A stretch of 64,000 nt of DNA, from positions 62,001-126,000 of the forward strand of contig JAQCBT010000003.1 in the NCBI GenBank assembly GCA_027621405.1, given 5' to 3'. The notes under the pieces were generated by a model. It was not told where the DNA came from. It made no database searches and was given only the letters and a program-made list of their open reading frames with translations. This DNA comes from Pseudomonadota bacterium. Its GTDB lineage: Bacteria > Pseudomonadota > Gammaproteobacteria > Pseudomonadales > Pseudohongiellaceae. The stretch's first letter is position 1. The number at the start of each line of letters is the position of its first letter. Of the stretch, positions 1 to 9,376 are shown piece by piece. The position numbers were made by a program, and so were the translations under genes.

Positions 1-1
1 A

Positions 2-121
2 GAGCTAGGTTTGCCAGAAGAAGGCATCGCGCCCGGCACCCCGTGGCAGGATATTCCTGATGACTGGATGTGTCCCGACTGCGGTGTCGGCAAGGAAGAT
101 TTCGAGATGGTCGAACTCTAG
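2..121 (+). CDS. rubA: Rubredoxin, C-terminal part (start outside window)
   Basis: The frame is open from the window edge to TAG at 119-121 and encodes about 39 residues. The visible part contains [18 protein letters not shown], the second CxxCG iron-binding knuckle of rubredoxin together with the WxDIPDDW segment that precedes it. Rubredoxins are small soluble Fe(Cys)4 electron carriers; the first CxxC pair lies upstream of the window. The frame is too short for the ORF track. It ends 54 bases before metG on the same strand. The family call is secure; its electron partners cannot be told from here. Confidence 0.9.
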   Translation, partial: ELGLPEEGIAPGTPWQDIPDDWMCPDCGVGKEDFEMVEL

Positions 122-175
122 TTGCCCGCGTAGCCCATTAACACTCCCTATTTACCCTGATTCCAGGAACTGGTT

Positions 176-2236
176 TTGAACAAGCGCAAGATTCTCGTAA
201 CGAGTGCCCTCCCCTACGCCAACGGTGACATCCACCTTGGCCACCTCATGGAAGTCATCCAGACTGACATCTGGGTGCGCCTGCAGAAACTGCAGGGCCA
301 TGACTGCATCTATGTGTGTGCAGACGATGCCCATGGCACGGCCATTATGCTTAGCGCGGAAGCACAGGGAATCACTCCCCAGCAACTTATCGACCGCATC
401 AATGCGCAACACCAGAAGGACTTCGCCGACTTCCTGATCGGCTTCGATAACTACTACTCAACCCATTCGGAAGAGAACCGCCTGCTGTCGGAGAGTATTT
501 ACAAGGCCATGGATGCCAATGGCCATATCGAGCGGCGTTCCATTCGCCAGATGTTCGACCCGGAAAAGAACCTGTTCCTCGCCGATCGATATATTGTGGG
601 CACCTGCCCCAAGTGCAAGACCGACAACCAGTACGGTGATAACTGTGAAGCATGCGGTTCCACCTACAGCCCGGCCGAATTGATCGATCCGCGTTCCGCG
701 ATCTCCGGAGCCACGCCGGTGGAGAAAGAGTCCGAGCACTTCTTCTTCGACCTGCCCGCATTCCGCGACATGCTCAGGCAATGGACCCGCAGTGGCACCC
801 TGCAGGAGCAGGTGGCGAACAAGGTCAGCGAATGGCTGGATGATGATCTGCAGCAGTGGGACATCAGCCGCGACGCACCCTACTTCGGCTTCGAGATTCC
901 GGGAGCACCGGGTAAGTTCTTCTATGTCTGGGTCGATGCGCCAATCGGCTACATGGCCAGTTTCCAGAATTACTGCGAGAAAAACGCCGTCGATTTCGAC
1001 GCATACTGGAAAACCGATTCCGAATGCGAGGTGTATCACTTTATAGGCAAGGATATCGTCAACTTTCACACCCTGTTCTGGCCCGCCGTGCTCACCAGCG
1101 CCGGTTACCGCACACCAAGCGCGGTCTACGTGCATGGCTTCCTGACGGTAGACGGCACCAAGATGTCGAAGTCACGTGGCACTTTTGTCAATGCACGGAC
1201 TTACCTGGATCACCTGAACCCGGAATACCTGCGTTATTACCTGGCCGCGAAACTGTCCGGAGGAATCGACGACCTGGACCTGAATCTCGAAGACTTCGCA
1301 CAGCGAGTGAATTCAGACCTGGTTGGCAAGGTTGTCAATATTGCCAGCCGCTGTGCCGGGTTCATTGGCAAGGGCTTCGATGGCATGCTGGCTGCACAGC
1401 CGGACAATCCCGAGTTGTTGGCAGACATTCAGTCCATCGCCGACGAGGTGGCACAGTTCTACGAAAAGCGCGAATACGGCAAGGCTATCCGCCTGATCAT
1501 GACCCGGGCCGACGCCGCCAACCAGTACATCAATGACAAGGAGCCCTGGGTAATCGCCAAGGCTGACAAACAGTCTCCCGAACTACAGGCGATCTGCAGC
1601 ACCGGCATCAACGCGTTTCGCCTGCTTGTGTGTTACCTCAAGCCCGTGCTACCCGGCATTGCAGCCCAGGTCGAAGAGTTTCTGGCCATCGAGCCCTTGT
1701 TATGGAAAGACAGCGAGGTAATCCTGAGCAGTCACAGGATCAATAAATTCACCCCTCTTATCACCCGAGTGGAAGCCGACAAGGTACAGGCGATGATCGA
1801 AGCCACTCAGCGTGACTACGAATCAAAGCAGGCAAGCAAGATGAGCCAGACAGAACCGCAGGCAAGCACTTTAGACAACACCGGCTTTGAAGCGGAGATC
1901 GAATTCGACGATTTTGCCAGGGTGGATCTGCGCATCGCCAGGATCAGCAACGCCCAGCACGTGGAAGGTGCGGACAAGCTCCTGCAACTGACCCTGGACC
2001 TCGGTCCGGACAAGAATGGCGACCCGATTCAGCGCAACGTCTTCTCCGGAATCAAATCCGCCTACTCGCCGGAAGAGCTGGTGGGTAAACTCACCGTGGT
2101 GGTTGCCAACCTCAAGCCCCGCAAGATGAAGTTCGGCATGTCCGAGGGCATGGTGCTGGCCGCCGGACCCGGTGGCAAGGACATCTTCCTGCTGGAGCCC
2201 CATGACGGTGCCACTCCCGGCATGCGCGTCATCTAG
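176..2236 (+). CDS. metG: Methionyl-tRNA synthetase
   Basis: Cytosolic enzyme that charges tRNA(Met) with methionine using ATP. The 686-residue protein has the class I signature HLGH (HIGH-type) near residue 20, zinc-knuckle cysteines in CPKC and CEAC around residues 145-160, and KMSKS ([11 protein letters not shown]) near residue 330. A C-terminal EMAPII/Trbp111-like tRNA-binding domain starts near residue 580 ([12 protein letters not shown]). The length matches the long proteobacterial dimeric form. The start is TTG; I accept it because AGGAA lies 6 bases upstream and the encoded [15 protein letters not shown] is the usual N-terminus. MetG next to rnf is the Pseudomonas arrangement as I recall it. 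Nothing looks abnormal. Confidence 0.97.
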   Translation: MNKRKILVTSALPYANGDIHLGHLMEVIQTDIWVRLQKLQGHDCIYVCADDAHGTAIMLSAEAQGITPQQLIDRINAQHQKDFADFLIGFDNYYSTHSEENRLLSESIYKAMDANGHIERRSIRQMFDPEKNLFLADRYIVGTCPKCKTDNQYGDNCEACGSTYSPAELIDPRSAISGATPVEKESEHFFFDLPAFRDMLRQWTRSGTLQEQVANKVSEWLDDDLQQWDISRDAPYFGFEIPGAPGKFFYVWVDAPIGYMASFQNYCEKNAVDFDAYWKTDSECEVYHFIGKDIVNFHTLFWPAVLTSAGYRTPSAVYVHGFLTVDGTKMSKSRGTFVNARTYLDHLNPEYLRYYLAAKLSGGIDDLDLNLEDFAQRVNSDLVGKVVNIASRCAGFIGKGFDGMLAAQPDNPELLADIQSIADEVAQFYEKREYGKAIRLIMTRADAANQYINDKEPWVIAKADKQSPELQAICSTGINAFRLLVCYLKPVLPGIAAQVEEFLAIEPLLWKDSEVILSSHRINKFTPLITRVEADKVQAMIEATQRDYESKQASKMSQTEPQASTLDNTGFEAEIEFDDFARVDLRIARISNAQHVEGADKLLQLTLDLGPDKNGDPIQRNVFSGIKSAYSPEELVGKLTVVVANLKPRKMKFGMSEGMVLAAGPGGKDIFLLEPHDGATPGMRVI

Positions 2237-2409
2237 CACCCTGGTCTCCATCCGCTTTTCCAGGCGACGCTGCGGGGCGGCGCCGTCCTTGCCTGCGCCT
2301 GCACATTTACTGGATAACTGACCGCTGGTGCTGTCTCATTGAAAGTAATAAGCTTCGGAACAGAAAACTGAACTGGCTCAAGCGACAATCGCTTCAAAAA
2401 CAGGCGCTT

Positions 2410-3975
2410 ATGACTAATATGCTCAAGATTCTCTCTTCGATTCCGGCACTTGCCACGTTTTCCCTCATCCGTTCGGCGGCTTCCACTATAGGTTTACCAA
2501 TGCTGGTCGCCTGCCTGTTAGCAGTCAGCGGCATGGCAGCGGCACAGGCTACCCAGATCGAGGAGTTACGCAGTATCGAAGACTCGGTCATCAAGATCTA
2601 CACTACCCAGTCAGCGCCTGACTACTTCACTCCCTGGCGCCTGTTGAATCCTCGACAGAGCAGCGGTTCCGGGGCCGTGATATCCGGCAATCGCATACTC
2701 ACCAACGCCCATGTGGTAGCAGATGCCAGCTATGTGCAGGCCCAGAAACACAATGACCCACAACGCTACCTGGCCAGGGTCACTTTCGTCTCCCACGAGG
2801 CCGACCTGGCACTGATTACCGTGGATGATCCTGGCTTCTTCAGTGATCTCAAGCCACTCCCGATAGGTGACCTGCCGGATCCGCTGCAGGAAGTCTCAGT
2901 CTATGGCTATCCTATCGGTGGCAAGACCCTCTCCATTACCAAGGGCATCCTGTCCAGGGTGGAGCAACAGGTATACGCCCATGCCGGGGCCTTCCTGCTG
3001 GCTGGTCAGATTGACGCTGCCATTAATCCTGGTAATAGCGGTGGCCCGGTGATCGTAAACAATGAGATCGTCGGGGTGGTGATGCAGGCCAACAGTGGCG
3101 GCCGCGCCGAAAACCTGGGTTATTTCGTACCCCCGAGCATCGTGCGGCACGTCCTGCGGGACAGCGAAGACGGCAGACTCGATGGTTTCCCGGATCTCGG
3201 CTTCCGCACCCAGACCCTCGACAGTCCGGCGGCCAAGCGCGCCTATGGCCTTGAGAAAGACGACGATGGGGTACTGATCATCAAAGTGTTCGAAGATTCT
3301 CCCGCCTACGGCATCCTGCAGGAAAACGATGTCATTCAGAAGATCGATGACTACGCTATCGCCGACGATGGTTCGATCAAGCTCTCCGACGACCTGCTCA
3401 CCGATTACAAGCACGCTATCGACATGCATCACATAGGCGAAGAAATCGAGATTACCTATTCGCGCCAAGGCGTACAGACTACTGCAAAGCTGGCAGCAGA
3501 CCGTGCCATGATGAACTACAGCCTGGTACGGGGTGAGACCTTCGACCAGATTCCCGAATATTACATCTATGGCGGCGTCCTGTTTGTGCCACTCAACATG
3601 AACCTCATCAAGCGCTGGGGTAATGACTGGAGCCGCAGCGCACCCGTGAGTCTGCTGCAGGCACGCAATGAGTGGACTTCTCCGGAGCGCCGGGAACTGG
3701 TTGTGGCCCTGCAGGTCCTGGCAGCCGATGTAAACCTGGGCTACCACGACTGGCGCAACTGGATCGTGAATTATGTTAATGGTGAACCGATCCGTGATTT
3801 CAAACACTTCGCCGACTTGATCAGGAACAACGAGGCAGATGACGTGGTGCTGGAAAACGACAACGGCTACCAGATGGTCATCAATCACGATGATGCAATC
3901 GCCTCGGAACAGTCAATCCTGCAACAGTACCGGGTACCGAGTGCCTACTCCATGGGTCTATTCAGCGAGGGCTGA
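2410..3975 (+). CDS. Periplasmic Deg-type trypsin-like serine protease with PDZ regions
   Basis: A 521-residue protein with an N-terminal hydrophobic export signal (around residues 30-47, ending AAAQA). The chymotrypsin-fold triad is visible as His101 (LTNAHVV), Asp132 (HEADLAL) and Ser210 (INPGNSGGP). After the catalytic domain there is a PDZ-like segment (about 270-355, DGVLIIKVFEDSPAYG) and a second, more divergent C-terminal PDZ region. The long C-terminal part resembles plant/bacterial Deg9-like proteases more than DegP or DegQ, so it probably degrades or senses misfolded envelope proteins; substrates are unknown. ATG at 2410 is the first in frame; ATG at 2419 is also possible. It stands alone between metG and rnfA. 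Confidence 0.88.
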   Translation: MTNMLKILSSIPALATFSLIRSAASTIGLPMLVACLLAVSGMAAAQATQIEELRSIEDSVIKIYTTQSAPDYFTPWRLLNPRQSSGSGAVISGNRILTNAHVVADASYVQAQKHNDPQRYLARVTFVSHEADLALITVDDPGFFSDLKPLPIGDLPDPLQEVSVYGYPIGGKTLSITKGILSRVEQQVYAHAGAFLLAGQIDAAINPGNSGGPVIVNNEIVGVVMQANSGGRAENLGYFVPPSIVRHVLRDSEDGRLDGFPDLGFRTQTLDSPAAKRAYGLEKDDDGVLIIKVFEDSPAYGILQENDVIQKIDDYAIADDGSIKLSDDLLTDYKHAIDMHHIGEEIEITYSRQGVQTTAKLAADRAMMNYSLVRGETFDQIPEYYIYGGVLFVPLNMNLIKRWGNDWSRSAPVSLLQARNEWTSPERRELVVALQVLAADVNLGYHDWRNWIVNYVNGEPIRDFKHFADLIRNNEADDVVLENDNGYQMVINHDDAIASEQSILQQYRVPSAYSMGLFSEG

Positions 3976-4079
3976 TCAAGCGGAAGACCCGACTGAAGTC
4001 TGCTGGTGGGGCATGATAGAATTCGCGCTGAATCTATCGTGACAAGACCCACTCGCTGACAGAAAGGATCAGGCTGTAC

Positions 4080-4655
4080 TTGGCTACACTCTTTAGCACC
4101 ATCATCGCGGCCGCCCTGGTAAACAACCTGGCCCTCGTACAACTGCTGGGCGTTTCGACCCTTTTTAGTTTCAGCCGACAGTTCTCGGCAACAGTTGAGC
4201 TGGCGCTGTTGAGCTTCCTGGTGCTGTTTCCTGCCGCCTGCATTAATCTGCTTCTGCATGCACTGATCCTGCAACCACTGGGCCTGGAGTTCCTGCAGTT
4301 GTTCCTGTTTGTCTCCGTCAGCGCGGGCATAACCGCGCTACTTGGCCAACAGCTCGTTAAGCTGTTTCCGCTTCTGGCGCGGCGGCATATCCGGGCTGTA
4401 CTGCTGATGTGTAGCAACAGCGCCGTTATCGGGCTCTCTTTCTTGCAGAGCACCAGTCTCAGCAGCCTGCCGATAAAACTCGTCTACAGCTTCGGCGCCG
4501 CCGCCGGCTTTGCGATCTCCCTGCTGGTCTTCGCAGCCCTGCGACAACGCATCGACCAGGGAAGCAGCCCCGCTGCGCTGCGGGGCGTGCCGCTGTACCT
4601 GATCAGCGCAGGCATTGCCAGCATGGCTCTGCTGGGTTTCGCCGGACTGGTGTAA
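4080..4655 (+). CDS. rnfA: Rnf complex subunit A, conserved cysteines replaced
   Basis: A 191-residue polytopic inner-membrane protein aligning end to end with RnfA/RsxA: VNN at residues 14-16, LVQLLG at 19-24 and the C-terminal GFAGLV. Rnf couples electron transfer between ferredoxin and NAD(H) to ion transport, or in enterobacteria reduces SoxR. In the E. coli protein as I remember it, Cys26 (LGLCPF) and Cys114 (TTNCAVLG) help hold an intramembrane [2Fe-2S] cluster. Here these positions are Ser26 (LGVSTLF) and Ser114 (CSNSAVIG); a cysteine sits three residues earlier at 111. The start is TTG preceded by an AGAAAGGA tract. It is first in the operon, with 2 bases before rnfB. Confidence 0.9.
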   Translation: MATLFSTIIAAALVNNLALVQLLGVSTLFSFSRQFSATVELALLSFLVLFPAACINLLLHALILQPLGLEFLQLFLFVSVSAGITALLGQQLVKLFPLLARRHIRAVLLMCSNSAVIGLSFLQSTSLSSLPIKLVYSFGAAAGFAISLLVFAALRQRIDQGSSPAALRGVPLYLISAGIASMALLGFAGLV

Positions 4656-4657
4656 GC

Positions 4658-5248
4658 ATGACTCCCCTTGCCGAGAATCTCTTCTTTCAACTACTCGTCG
4701 GCGGCTCCTTGCTGGGCAGCCTGTTGTGCGCCATCGCCTGGGGTGTTGCCGGCCTACGCAAGCGCTTGCAGGAGCAACGCTTTCTCGTCGACCGCATCAA
4801 TAGCATCCTGCCACAGACCCAGTGTGGACGCTGCGGACATCCCGGTTGCCGCCCCTATGCCCGCGCCATCGCCACCGGCGAGGCGATCAATCGCTGTCCA
4901 CCAGGCGGTGACAGGGCGATTCGCCGTCTCTCCCTGCTGCTGAATGAGGCAAGAGTGCCACTTGACCCCGCTCATGGTGAGATCGAATCGGCTAAAGTAG
5001 CGGTAATTCGTGAGGCAGAGTGCATCGGTTGCACCAAATGCATCGTGGCTTGTCCCGTGGATGCCATCATCGGAGCGGCCAAGCACATGCACACGGTGAT
5101 AGCGAGTGAGTGTACGGGTTGTGATCTCTGTATCGAACCCTGCCCGGTGGACTGCATCGATCTCGTGGAGCGGGCACCGGCATTTCGTTATTGGTCGCTT
5201 GCTGCACTTGCCACCGACCCCCTGAGTGGGGAACCCTGCCATGATTAG
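4658..5248 (+). CDS. rnfB: Rnf complex subunit B, iron-sulfur protein
   Basis: A 196-residue protein with one N-terminal membrane anchor (about residues 10-32). It is followed by the four-cysteine Fe-S motif CGRCGHPGC with a fourth Cys about 16 residues later (NRCPPGGD), and then two ferredoxin-type [4Fe-4S] motifs, [12 protein letters not shown] and [12 protein letters not shown]. This is the full ligand set of RnfB, the subunit that exchanges electrons with soluble ferredoxin. Length is normal for gammaproteobacterial RnfB/RsxB. It overlaps rnfC by 8 bases, which implies coupled translation. Unlike RnfA and RnfE in this operon it shows no loss of cofactor ligands. Confidence 0.95.
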   Translation: MTPLAENLFFQLLVGGSLLGSLLCAIAWGVAGLRKRLQEQRFLVDRINSILPQTQCGRCGHPGCRPYARAIATGEAINRCPPGGDRAIRRLSLLLNEARVPLDPAHGEIESAKVAVIREAECIGCTKCIVACPVDAIIGAAKHMHTVIASECTGCDLCIEPCPVDCIDLVERAPAFRYWSLAALATDPLSGEPCHD

Positions 5249-6839
5249 GCAAGCATTCTCCGATCTGTTCGAGCGTCTTGGGAGCACAAGCCGTCGTGGT
5301 ATTCGACCCGCCACCTTGCGGGAATCCTCCCTGCGCTCCCGGATCATGCCAACACCGATTCCGAGAGAACTCATTCTGTCGCTGCAACACTATCCCGATA
5401 CCTCTGCCAAGGATGTCAGCAGCATGAAGCCCTGCGTCGAAGTGGGCGAATGGGTAGCGAAGTACCAGTTGATCGCCAGGGAAAAGGGACCGAATGCGAC
5501 ACGATTGCACGCACCCACATCGGGTACGGTGCAGGCAATCGAGGAAATCCCGCCCGCCGTCAATGGGCAGCGAGCACGACTTGCCATTCGCCTGCTCACC
5601 GATACCGACGAGAGGGAACTACCCCTGGAACCTCCGTCCGACTACCGTTCCCTGGCTCCGGAACAAATGATCCAGCTCATCGAGGATGCCGGCATCTGCG
5701 GCATGGGTGGTGCTGGCTTCCCCACGGCGACGAAGGTTCGCGATGCCCTGGAGAAAGGCGTCAAAACCTTGATCATCAACGGCGTCGAGTGCGAGCCTTA
5801 TATTAGTTGTGATGAAGCACTGATCAGGGAGCGCGCCGATCTCACGGTACAGGGCGCGGAACTTTTGCAAGCTGCCTGCCTCGCAGATGACTGCGTCATC
5901 GTTATCGACAACGCCATGCCAGCCGCTCGACAGGCTCTGAAGGAGAAGCTGCAAGGTTCAGCTATAAAGCTGCAAGTCGTGCGCCGCCGCTATCCGGCGG
6001 GAGACGAGCGGCAACTGGTGAAAGCTGTCTGCAGACGTGAAGTGCCAAACGACGGCCATCCCACAGACATTGGCGTGCTGGTTCAGAACATCGGTACGGC
6101 GGTGGCAGTCTACGAGGCCATAGTTCATGCCAAACCATGCATTAGCCGCATAGTCACTCTTACCGGCAGCGCGCTGCTAACGCCAAAGAACTTCGACGCA
6201 CCTATCGGCACCCCCGTGCAACATCTGCTGAATCTCTGCGGTGTAAATGAGAACCAGCACGAATTCACGATCCGCGGTGGCTCTATGATGGGACAGTACC
6301 TGATGGATCAGGCAGCTCCCATCGAGAAAACGACTAACTGCATCATCGCCAGTAACAACGCAGAGATTCCCGAGCGGGAAGCGGAACAAGCCTGCATTCG
6401 CTGTGGGTACTGTGAACAGGCCTGCCCTGCACAGTTGCAGCCGCAACGGCTGCTGGCCAGCATCCGCAACGAAGAATGGCAAGACACCGTGGAACTCGGC
6501 CTCGATGATTGCATCGAATGCGGTGCCTGCGCCGTTGTTTGCCCAAGCCGTATACCGCTTGTGAGTTACTTTCGAGCGGGCAAGGAGATCCACAACGAAG
6601 ATCACTCTGCCCAGCGGCAAAGCCGACACTGGCAGGAGCGTTTCCAGTTTCACCAGTATCGCATCAAGAAGAACCAGGAGAAGGCACGCTCAGCTAAAGT
6701 CGCTGCACAGTCAGCAGGCGAGGAACAGGGCTTCTCCAGGGACCAGGCGCGCATGGAGATCAGTGCCGCAGTGGAGCGAGTCAGGCGGCGTCGCGAGGCG
6801 CTGGCAAGAGAGACAGGCCACGGAGAGGAGAAATCATGA
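5241..6839 (+). CDS. rnfC: Rnf complex subunit C, NADH/FMN and 2x[4Fe-4S] subunit
   Basis: I place the start at ATG 5241 (MIRQAFSD), not the track's GTG at 5226, because GGGGAA lies at good spacing upstream; this gives 532 residues. The N-terminal barrel-sandwich region ([10 protein letters not shown]) is followed by the NADH/FMN-binding signature [12 protein letters not shown] near residue 155, the SLBB region, and two [4Fe-4S] motifs, [12 protein letters not shown] and [13 protein letters not shown] basic, helical tail follows ([11 protein letters not shown]). It lacks the long Ala-rich repeat extension of E. coli RsxC. In the complex it oxidises or reduces NAD(H) at the cytoplasmic face. 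It overlaps rnfD by 4 bases (ATGA). Confidence 0.94.
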   Translation: MIRQAFSDLFERLGSTSRRGIRPATLRESSLRSRIMPTPIPRELILSLQHYPDTSAKDVSSMKPCVEVGEWVAKYQLIAREKGPNATRLHAPTSGTVQAIEEIPPAVNGQRARLAIRLLTDTDERELPLEPPSDYRSLAPEQMIQLIEDAGICGMGGAGFPTATKVRDALEKGVKTLIINGVECEPYISCDEALIRERADLTVQGAELLQAACLADDCVIVIDNAMPAARQALKEKLQGSAIKLQVVRRRYPAGDERQLVKAVCRREVPNDGHPTDIGVLVQNIGTAVAVYEAIVHAKPCISRIVTLTGSALLTPKNFDAPIGTPVQHLLNLCGVNENQHEFTIRGGSMMGQYLMDQAAPIEKTTNCIIASNNAEIPEREAEQACIRCGYCEQACPAQLQPQRLLASIRNEEWQDTVELGLDDCIECGACAVVCPSRIPLVSYFRAGKEIHNEDHSAQRQSRHWQERFQFHQYRIKKNQEKARSAKVAAQSAGEEQGFSRDQARMEISAAVERVRRRREALARETGHGEEKS

Positions 6840-7954
6840 TGAAACAGCGCCTCGCCAGCAGTTCCCCCATGCAGTTTTTCCCGTTGCAGACATCCCAGAT
6901 CATGTTGCTCGTTATACTGGCGACCCTGCCAGCCATGCTCGTGGCCACCTGGTTCTTCGGTTACGGGGTGATTCTCAACGTGCTGTTCGCTACCCTGGTG
7001 GGCGTGCTGTGTGAGGCAACGATCAGCCGGATACGTGGCCGCTCTGTGCGCGCCACACTTGCCGACAACAGCTGTCTGGTAACCGCGGTCCTGTTTGGGA
7101 TGACTATCCCACCCGGCACGTCATGGTGGTTAATAGTCATGGGCATGGTGTTTGCCATCGCCCTGGTCAAACATGCCTACGGCGGCCTTGGACAGAATAC
7201 TTTTAATCCTGCCATGGCTGGCTACCTGTTTCTGTTACTGGCCTATCCGCTGGACATGACCAGCTGGCACCTGCCTGCGGCTGCCATGAATTTCAACTCG
7301 GCCTCCTCGCCACTGGGTTGGCAAGGATTCCTGCAGAGCCTCGGCTGCCTGTTTCCCTTCCTGCCATTACTCGGTGATAGCCTGACGGTCGACGGCCTCG
7401 CCATGGCAACACCACTCATCGAATCCAAGCTGGCTGCCGGCAACGCAATCAAGGCCGCTCTCGAGGAAGGAACTGGACTTTTTGCGCGCAGCTCTGAAAC
7501 CGGCTGGGAACTCATCAACTTCGCCTGGCTGCTTGGCGGGCTGTTCCTGCTGGTGACTCGCTTGATCAGCTGGCACATTCCACTCAGCATGATCGCTTCC
7601 ACCCTCATCATGTCCCTGCTCTACTATTCACCCAGTGCAGTAGCGGTACTGGGTACGCCCTACCTGCACCTGTTTGGCAGCGCCACCATGATGGGAGCCT
7701 TCTTTATCGCCACCGATCCGGTGAGTGCGGCCACGGGCAGCCGGGCAAAGATTGCCTACGGCATCATCATCGGGGTCAGCCTCTACAGCATCCGGGTCTG
7801 GGGTAGTTACCTCGACGCAGTGGCCATTGCCGTGTTGTTTGGCAATTTCTGCGCCCCGCTGCTGGATCGCCTGCTGGCCCCGCGCAAGTACGGTCATCCG
7901 GGATTGTTCTCGAAGTTACTCGGCGACATCACCACAGGGAAGAGCAGTCCATGA
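6836..7954 (+). CDS. rnfD: Rnf complex subunit D, flavoprotein membrane subunit
   Basis: A 372-residue polytopic membrane protein of the RnfD/NqrB family, recognised from LADNSCLVTAVL, YGGLGQNTFNPAM, SWHIPLS and GAFFIATDPVSAAT. The loop that carries covalent FMN in relatives (DGISQATPL in E. coli, from memory) reads VDGLAMATPL here. The acceptor threonine (Thr192) is kept, but the serine three residues before it is Ala189. The conserved SGAT of the later helix (HLLSGATMLG in E. coli) is GSAT. Attachment of FMN by an ApbE-type transferase is therefore likely but unproven; no apbE is in the window. The stop overlaps the next start by 4 bases, leaving no room for rnfG. Confidence 0.93.
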   Translation: MMKQRLASSSPMQFFPLQTSQIMLLVILATLPAMLVATWFFGYGVILNVLFATLVGVLCEATISRIRGRSVRATLADNSCLVTAVLFGMTIPPGTSWWLIVMGMVFAIALVKHAYGGLGQNTFNPAMAGYLFLLLAYPLDMTSWHLPAAAMNFNSASSPLGWQGFLQSLGCLFPFLPLLGDSLTVDGLAMATPLIESKLAAGNAIKAALEEGTGLFARSSETGWELINFAWLLGGLFLLVTRLISWHIPLSMIASTLIMSLLYYSPSAVAVLGTPYLHLFGSATMMGAFFIATDPVSAATGSRAKIAYGIIIGVSLYSIRVWGSYLDAVAIAVLFGNFCAPLLDRLLAPRKYGHPGLFSKLLGDITTGKSSP

Positions 7955-8664
7955 GCCATCTCGATACACAGGCAGAGCAAGACTCCTCCCTGTGGAGCAA
8001 CAATCCGGTTCTTGTTGGCCTGCTGGGAATCAGCCCGGTGCTGGCGCTGAGTGATCGCAGCTCGACTGCGCTGGCAATCGGGCTCTGTACCCTGCTGGTC
8101 GGGGTCGGCGCGGCTCTCAGTGTTTTCGCACTGCGCGGCAGACTCGCCGTTAATCTGCGCTATCCTGCCTATTCCCTGATACTGGCGTTCATCACCAGCC
8201 TGCTGGCACTGCTGGTGGAACTTAACTTCTACCCACTGTGGCGTGAACTGGGAATCTATCTCTACCTGGTAGCAGCAAACTTCGCCCTGTTGCTCAAGAT
8301 GGATACCTACTACCAGTCCGAACGCTTAGCCTGGGTATTCAAGGATGCCTGTAGACTGGGCCTGGGATTCCTGGTTGCGCTCCTGCTATTGGCGCTGGTG
8401 CGGGAGGCCCTGGTGACCGGAACCGTGTTCAGCGACTGGGCTATCCTGTTGCCGGGAAGTGAGTCACTTGACCCCATGCTGAGACAGCAGAGTGGCGAAT
8501 GGCTCGACTTCGGCGCATTGCCACCCGCCGGGTTTATCCTGTTGGGCTTGCTGATCGCCACACTTCGCCAGGCAGGCCTGCTGCAGGCACAACATTTCGA
8601 AGCCCGCAATCCCGACGAGGTGAAACGGGAACGGGTCACCGGACGACTAAAACGAAAGAACTGA
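7951..8664 (+). CDS. rnfE: Rnf complex subunit E, conserved cysteines replaced
   Basis: A 237-residue polytopic membrane protein aligning with RnfE/RsxE: LWSNNPVLVGLLG at the start, GIYLYLVAAN near residue 101, LREALVTGT-like VREALVTGTVF, and PPAGFILLGLL near the end. The two cysteines of the family that ligate the intramembrane [2Fe-2S] cluster (LGLCPLL and IVTNCIV in E. coli, from memory) are Ser28 (LGISPVL) and Phe111 (VAANFAL). It follows rnfD directly with an ATGA overlap, where other operons have rnfG in between. A charged basic tail ends the protein (RVTGRLKRKN). Divergence is higher than for rnfB-D, but the frame is intact. Confidence 0.85.
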   Translation: MSHLDTQAEQDSSLWSNNPVLVGLLGISPVLALSDRSSTALAIGLCTLLVGVGAALSVFALRGRLAVNLRYPAYSLILAFITSLLALLVELNFYPLWRELGIYLYLVAANFALLLKMDTYYQSERLAWVFKDACRLGLGFLVALLLLALVREALVTGTVFSDWAILLPGSESLDPMLRQQSGEWLDFGALPPAGFILLGLLIATLRQAGLLQAQHFEARNPDEVKRERVTGRLKRKN

Positions 8665-8668
8665 CAAG

Positions 8669-8688
8669 TGACGCCGTCCACGGCGTCA
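8669..8688 (+). repeat. Perfect 8-bp-stem hairpin between rnfE and nth
   Basis: TGACGCCG-TCCA-CGGCGTCA forms a perfect stem of 8 pairs with a 4-base loop. It lies 4 bases after the rnfE stop and is not followed by a T run, so it is more likely an mRNA end-stabilising or partial processing element than a strong terminator. Confidence 0.5.
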
Positions 8689-8716
8689 GCAAAGCCACTG
8701 CGCAATAACCAGAGCC

Positions 8717-9355
8717 ATGAACAAGACCAAGCGAACCGAAATCTTCTCGCGCTGGCGTGAGGCGAACCCCAACCCCACGACCGAGTTAAAGTTTAGCAGC
8801 GACTTCGAACTGCTGATCTCAGTCATCCTTTCCGCCCAGGCCACAGACGTCAGCGTCAACAAGGCCACAGAAAAATTGTATGCCGTCGCCAATACCCCCG
8901 CCGCCATCCTCAAGCTGGGAGTGAAAGGTCTCAAGCAATACATCAAGACCATCGGCCTGTTTAACACCAAGGCCGAAAACGTGATCAAGACCTGCCGCAT
9001 ACTGGTCGAACAATATGATTCGCAGGTACCGCGCACGAGAGAGGAACTGGAGGCCCTGCCCGGTGTTGGCAGGAAGACCGCCAATGTGGTGCTCAACACG
9101 GCCTACCGCCAGCCTGCCATGGCGGTAGATACGCACATCTTCCGGGTGTCCAATCGCACGGGTATCGCCCCGGGCAAGAATGTACTGGAGGTGGAGAAGC
9201 GACTGCTAAGACTGGTGCCCGGGGAATTCCTGCTGGATGCCCATCACTGGCTGATCCTGCATGGTCGCTATGTCTGCATCGCACGCAAGCCACGCTGTGG
9301 AGCCTGCATCATCGAAGACCTGTGTGAGTACAAACACAAGACGGAGATCGAATAG
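8717..9355 (+). CDS. nth: Endonuclease III (bifunctional DNA glycosylase/AP lyase)
   Basis: Base-excision repair enzyme for oxidised pyrimidines. The 212-residue protein has the helix-hairpin-helix LPGVGRKTANV with the catalytic lysine, the catalytic aspartate in AVDTHIFRVSNR, and the C-terminal [4Fe-4S] motif C-x6-C-x2-C-x5-C (CIARKPRCGACIIEDLC). Length and motif spacing are those of E. coli Nth. It lies 52 bases after rnfE on the same strand, the usual place for nth in gammaproteobacteria, so it is probably co-transcribed with rnf. Confidence 0.97.
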   Translation: MNKTKRTEIFSRWREANPNPTTELKFSSDFELLISVILSAQATDVSVNKATEKLYAVANTPAAILKLGVKGLKQYIKTIGLFNTKAENVIKTCRILVEQYDSQVPRTREELEALPGVGRKTANVVLNTAYRQPAMAVDTHIFRVSNRTGIAPGKNVLEVEKRLLRLVPGEFLLDAHHWLILHGRYVCIARKPRCGACIIEDLCEYKHKTEIE

Positions 9356-9376
9356 CGGGAAGTAGCCCGGGCGTCG

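Noticed and set aside
458-1135. 225-residue ORF on the minus strand inside metG
   Set aside because: It is a shadow of metG; composition follows the reverse complement of a GC-rich gene and no family feature is seen.
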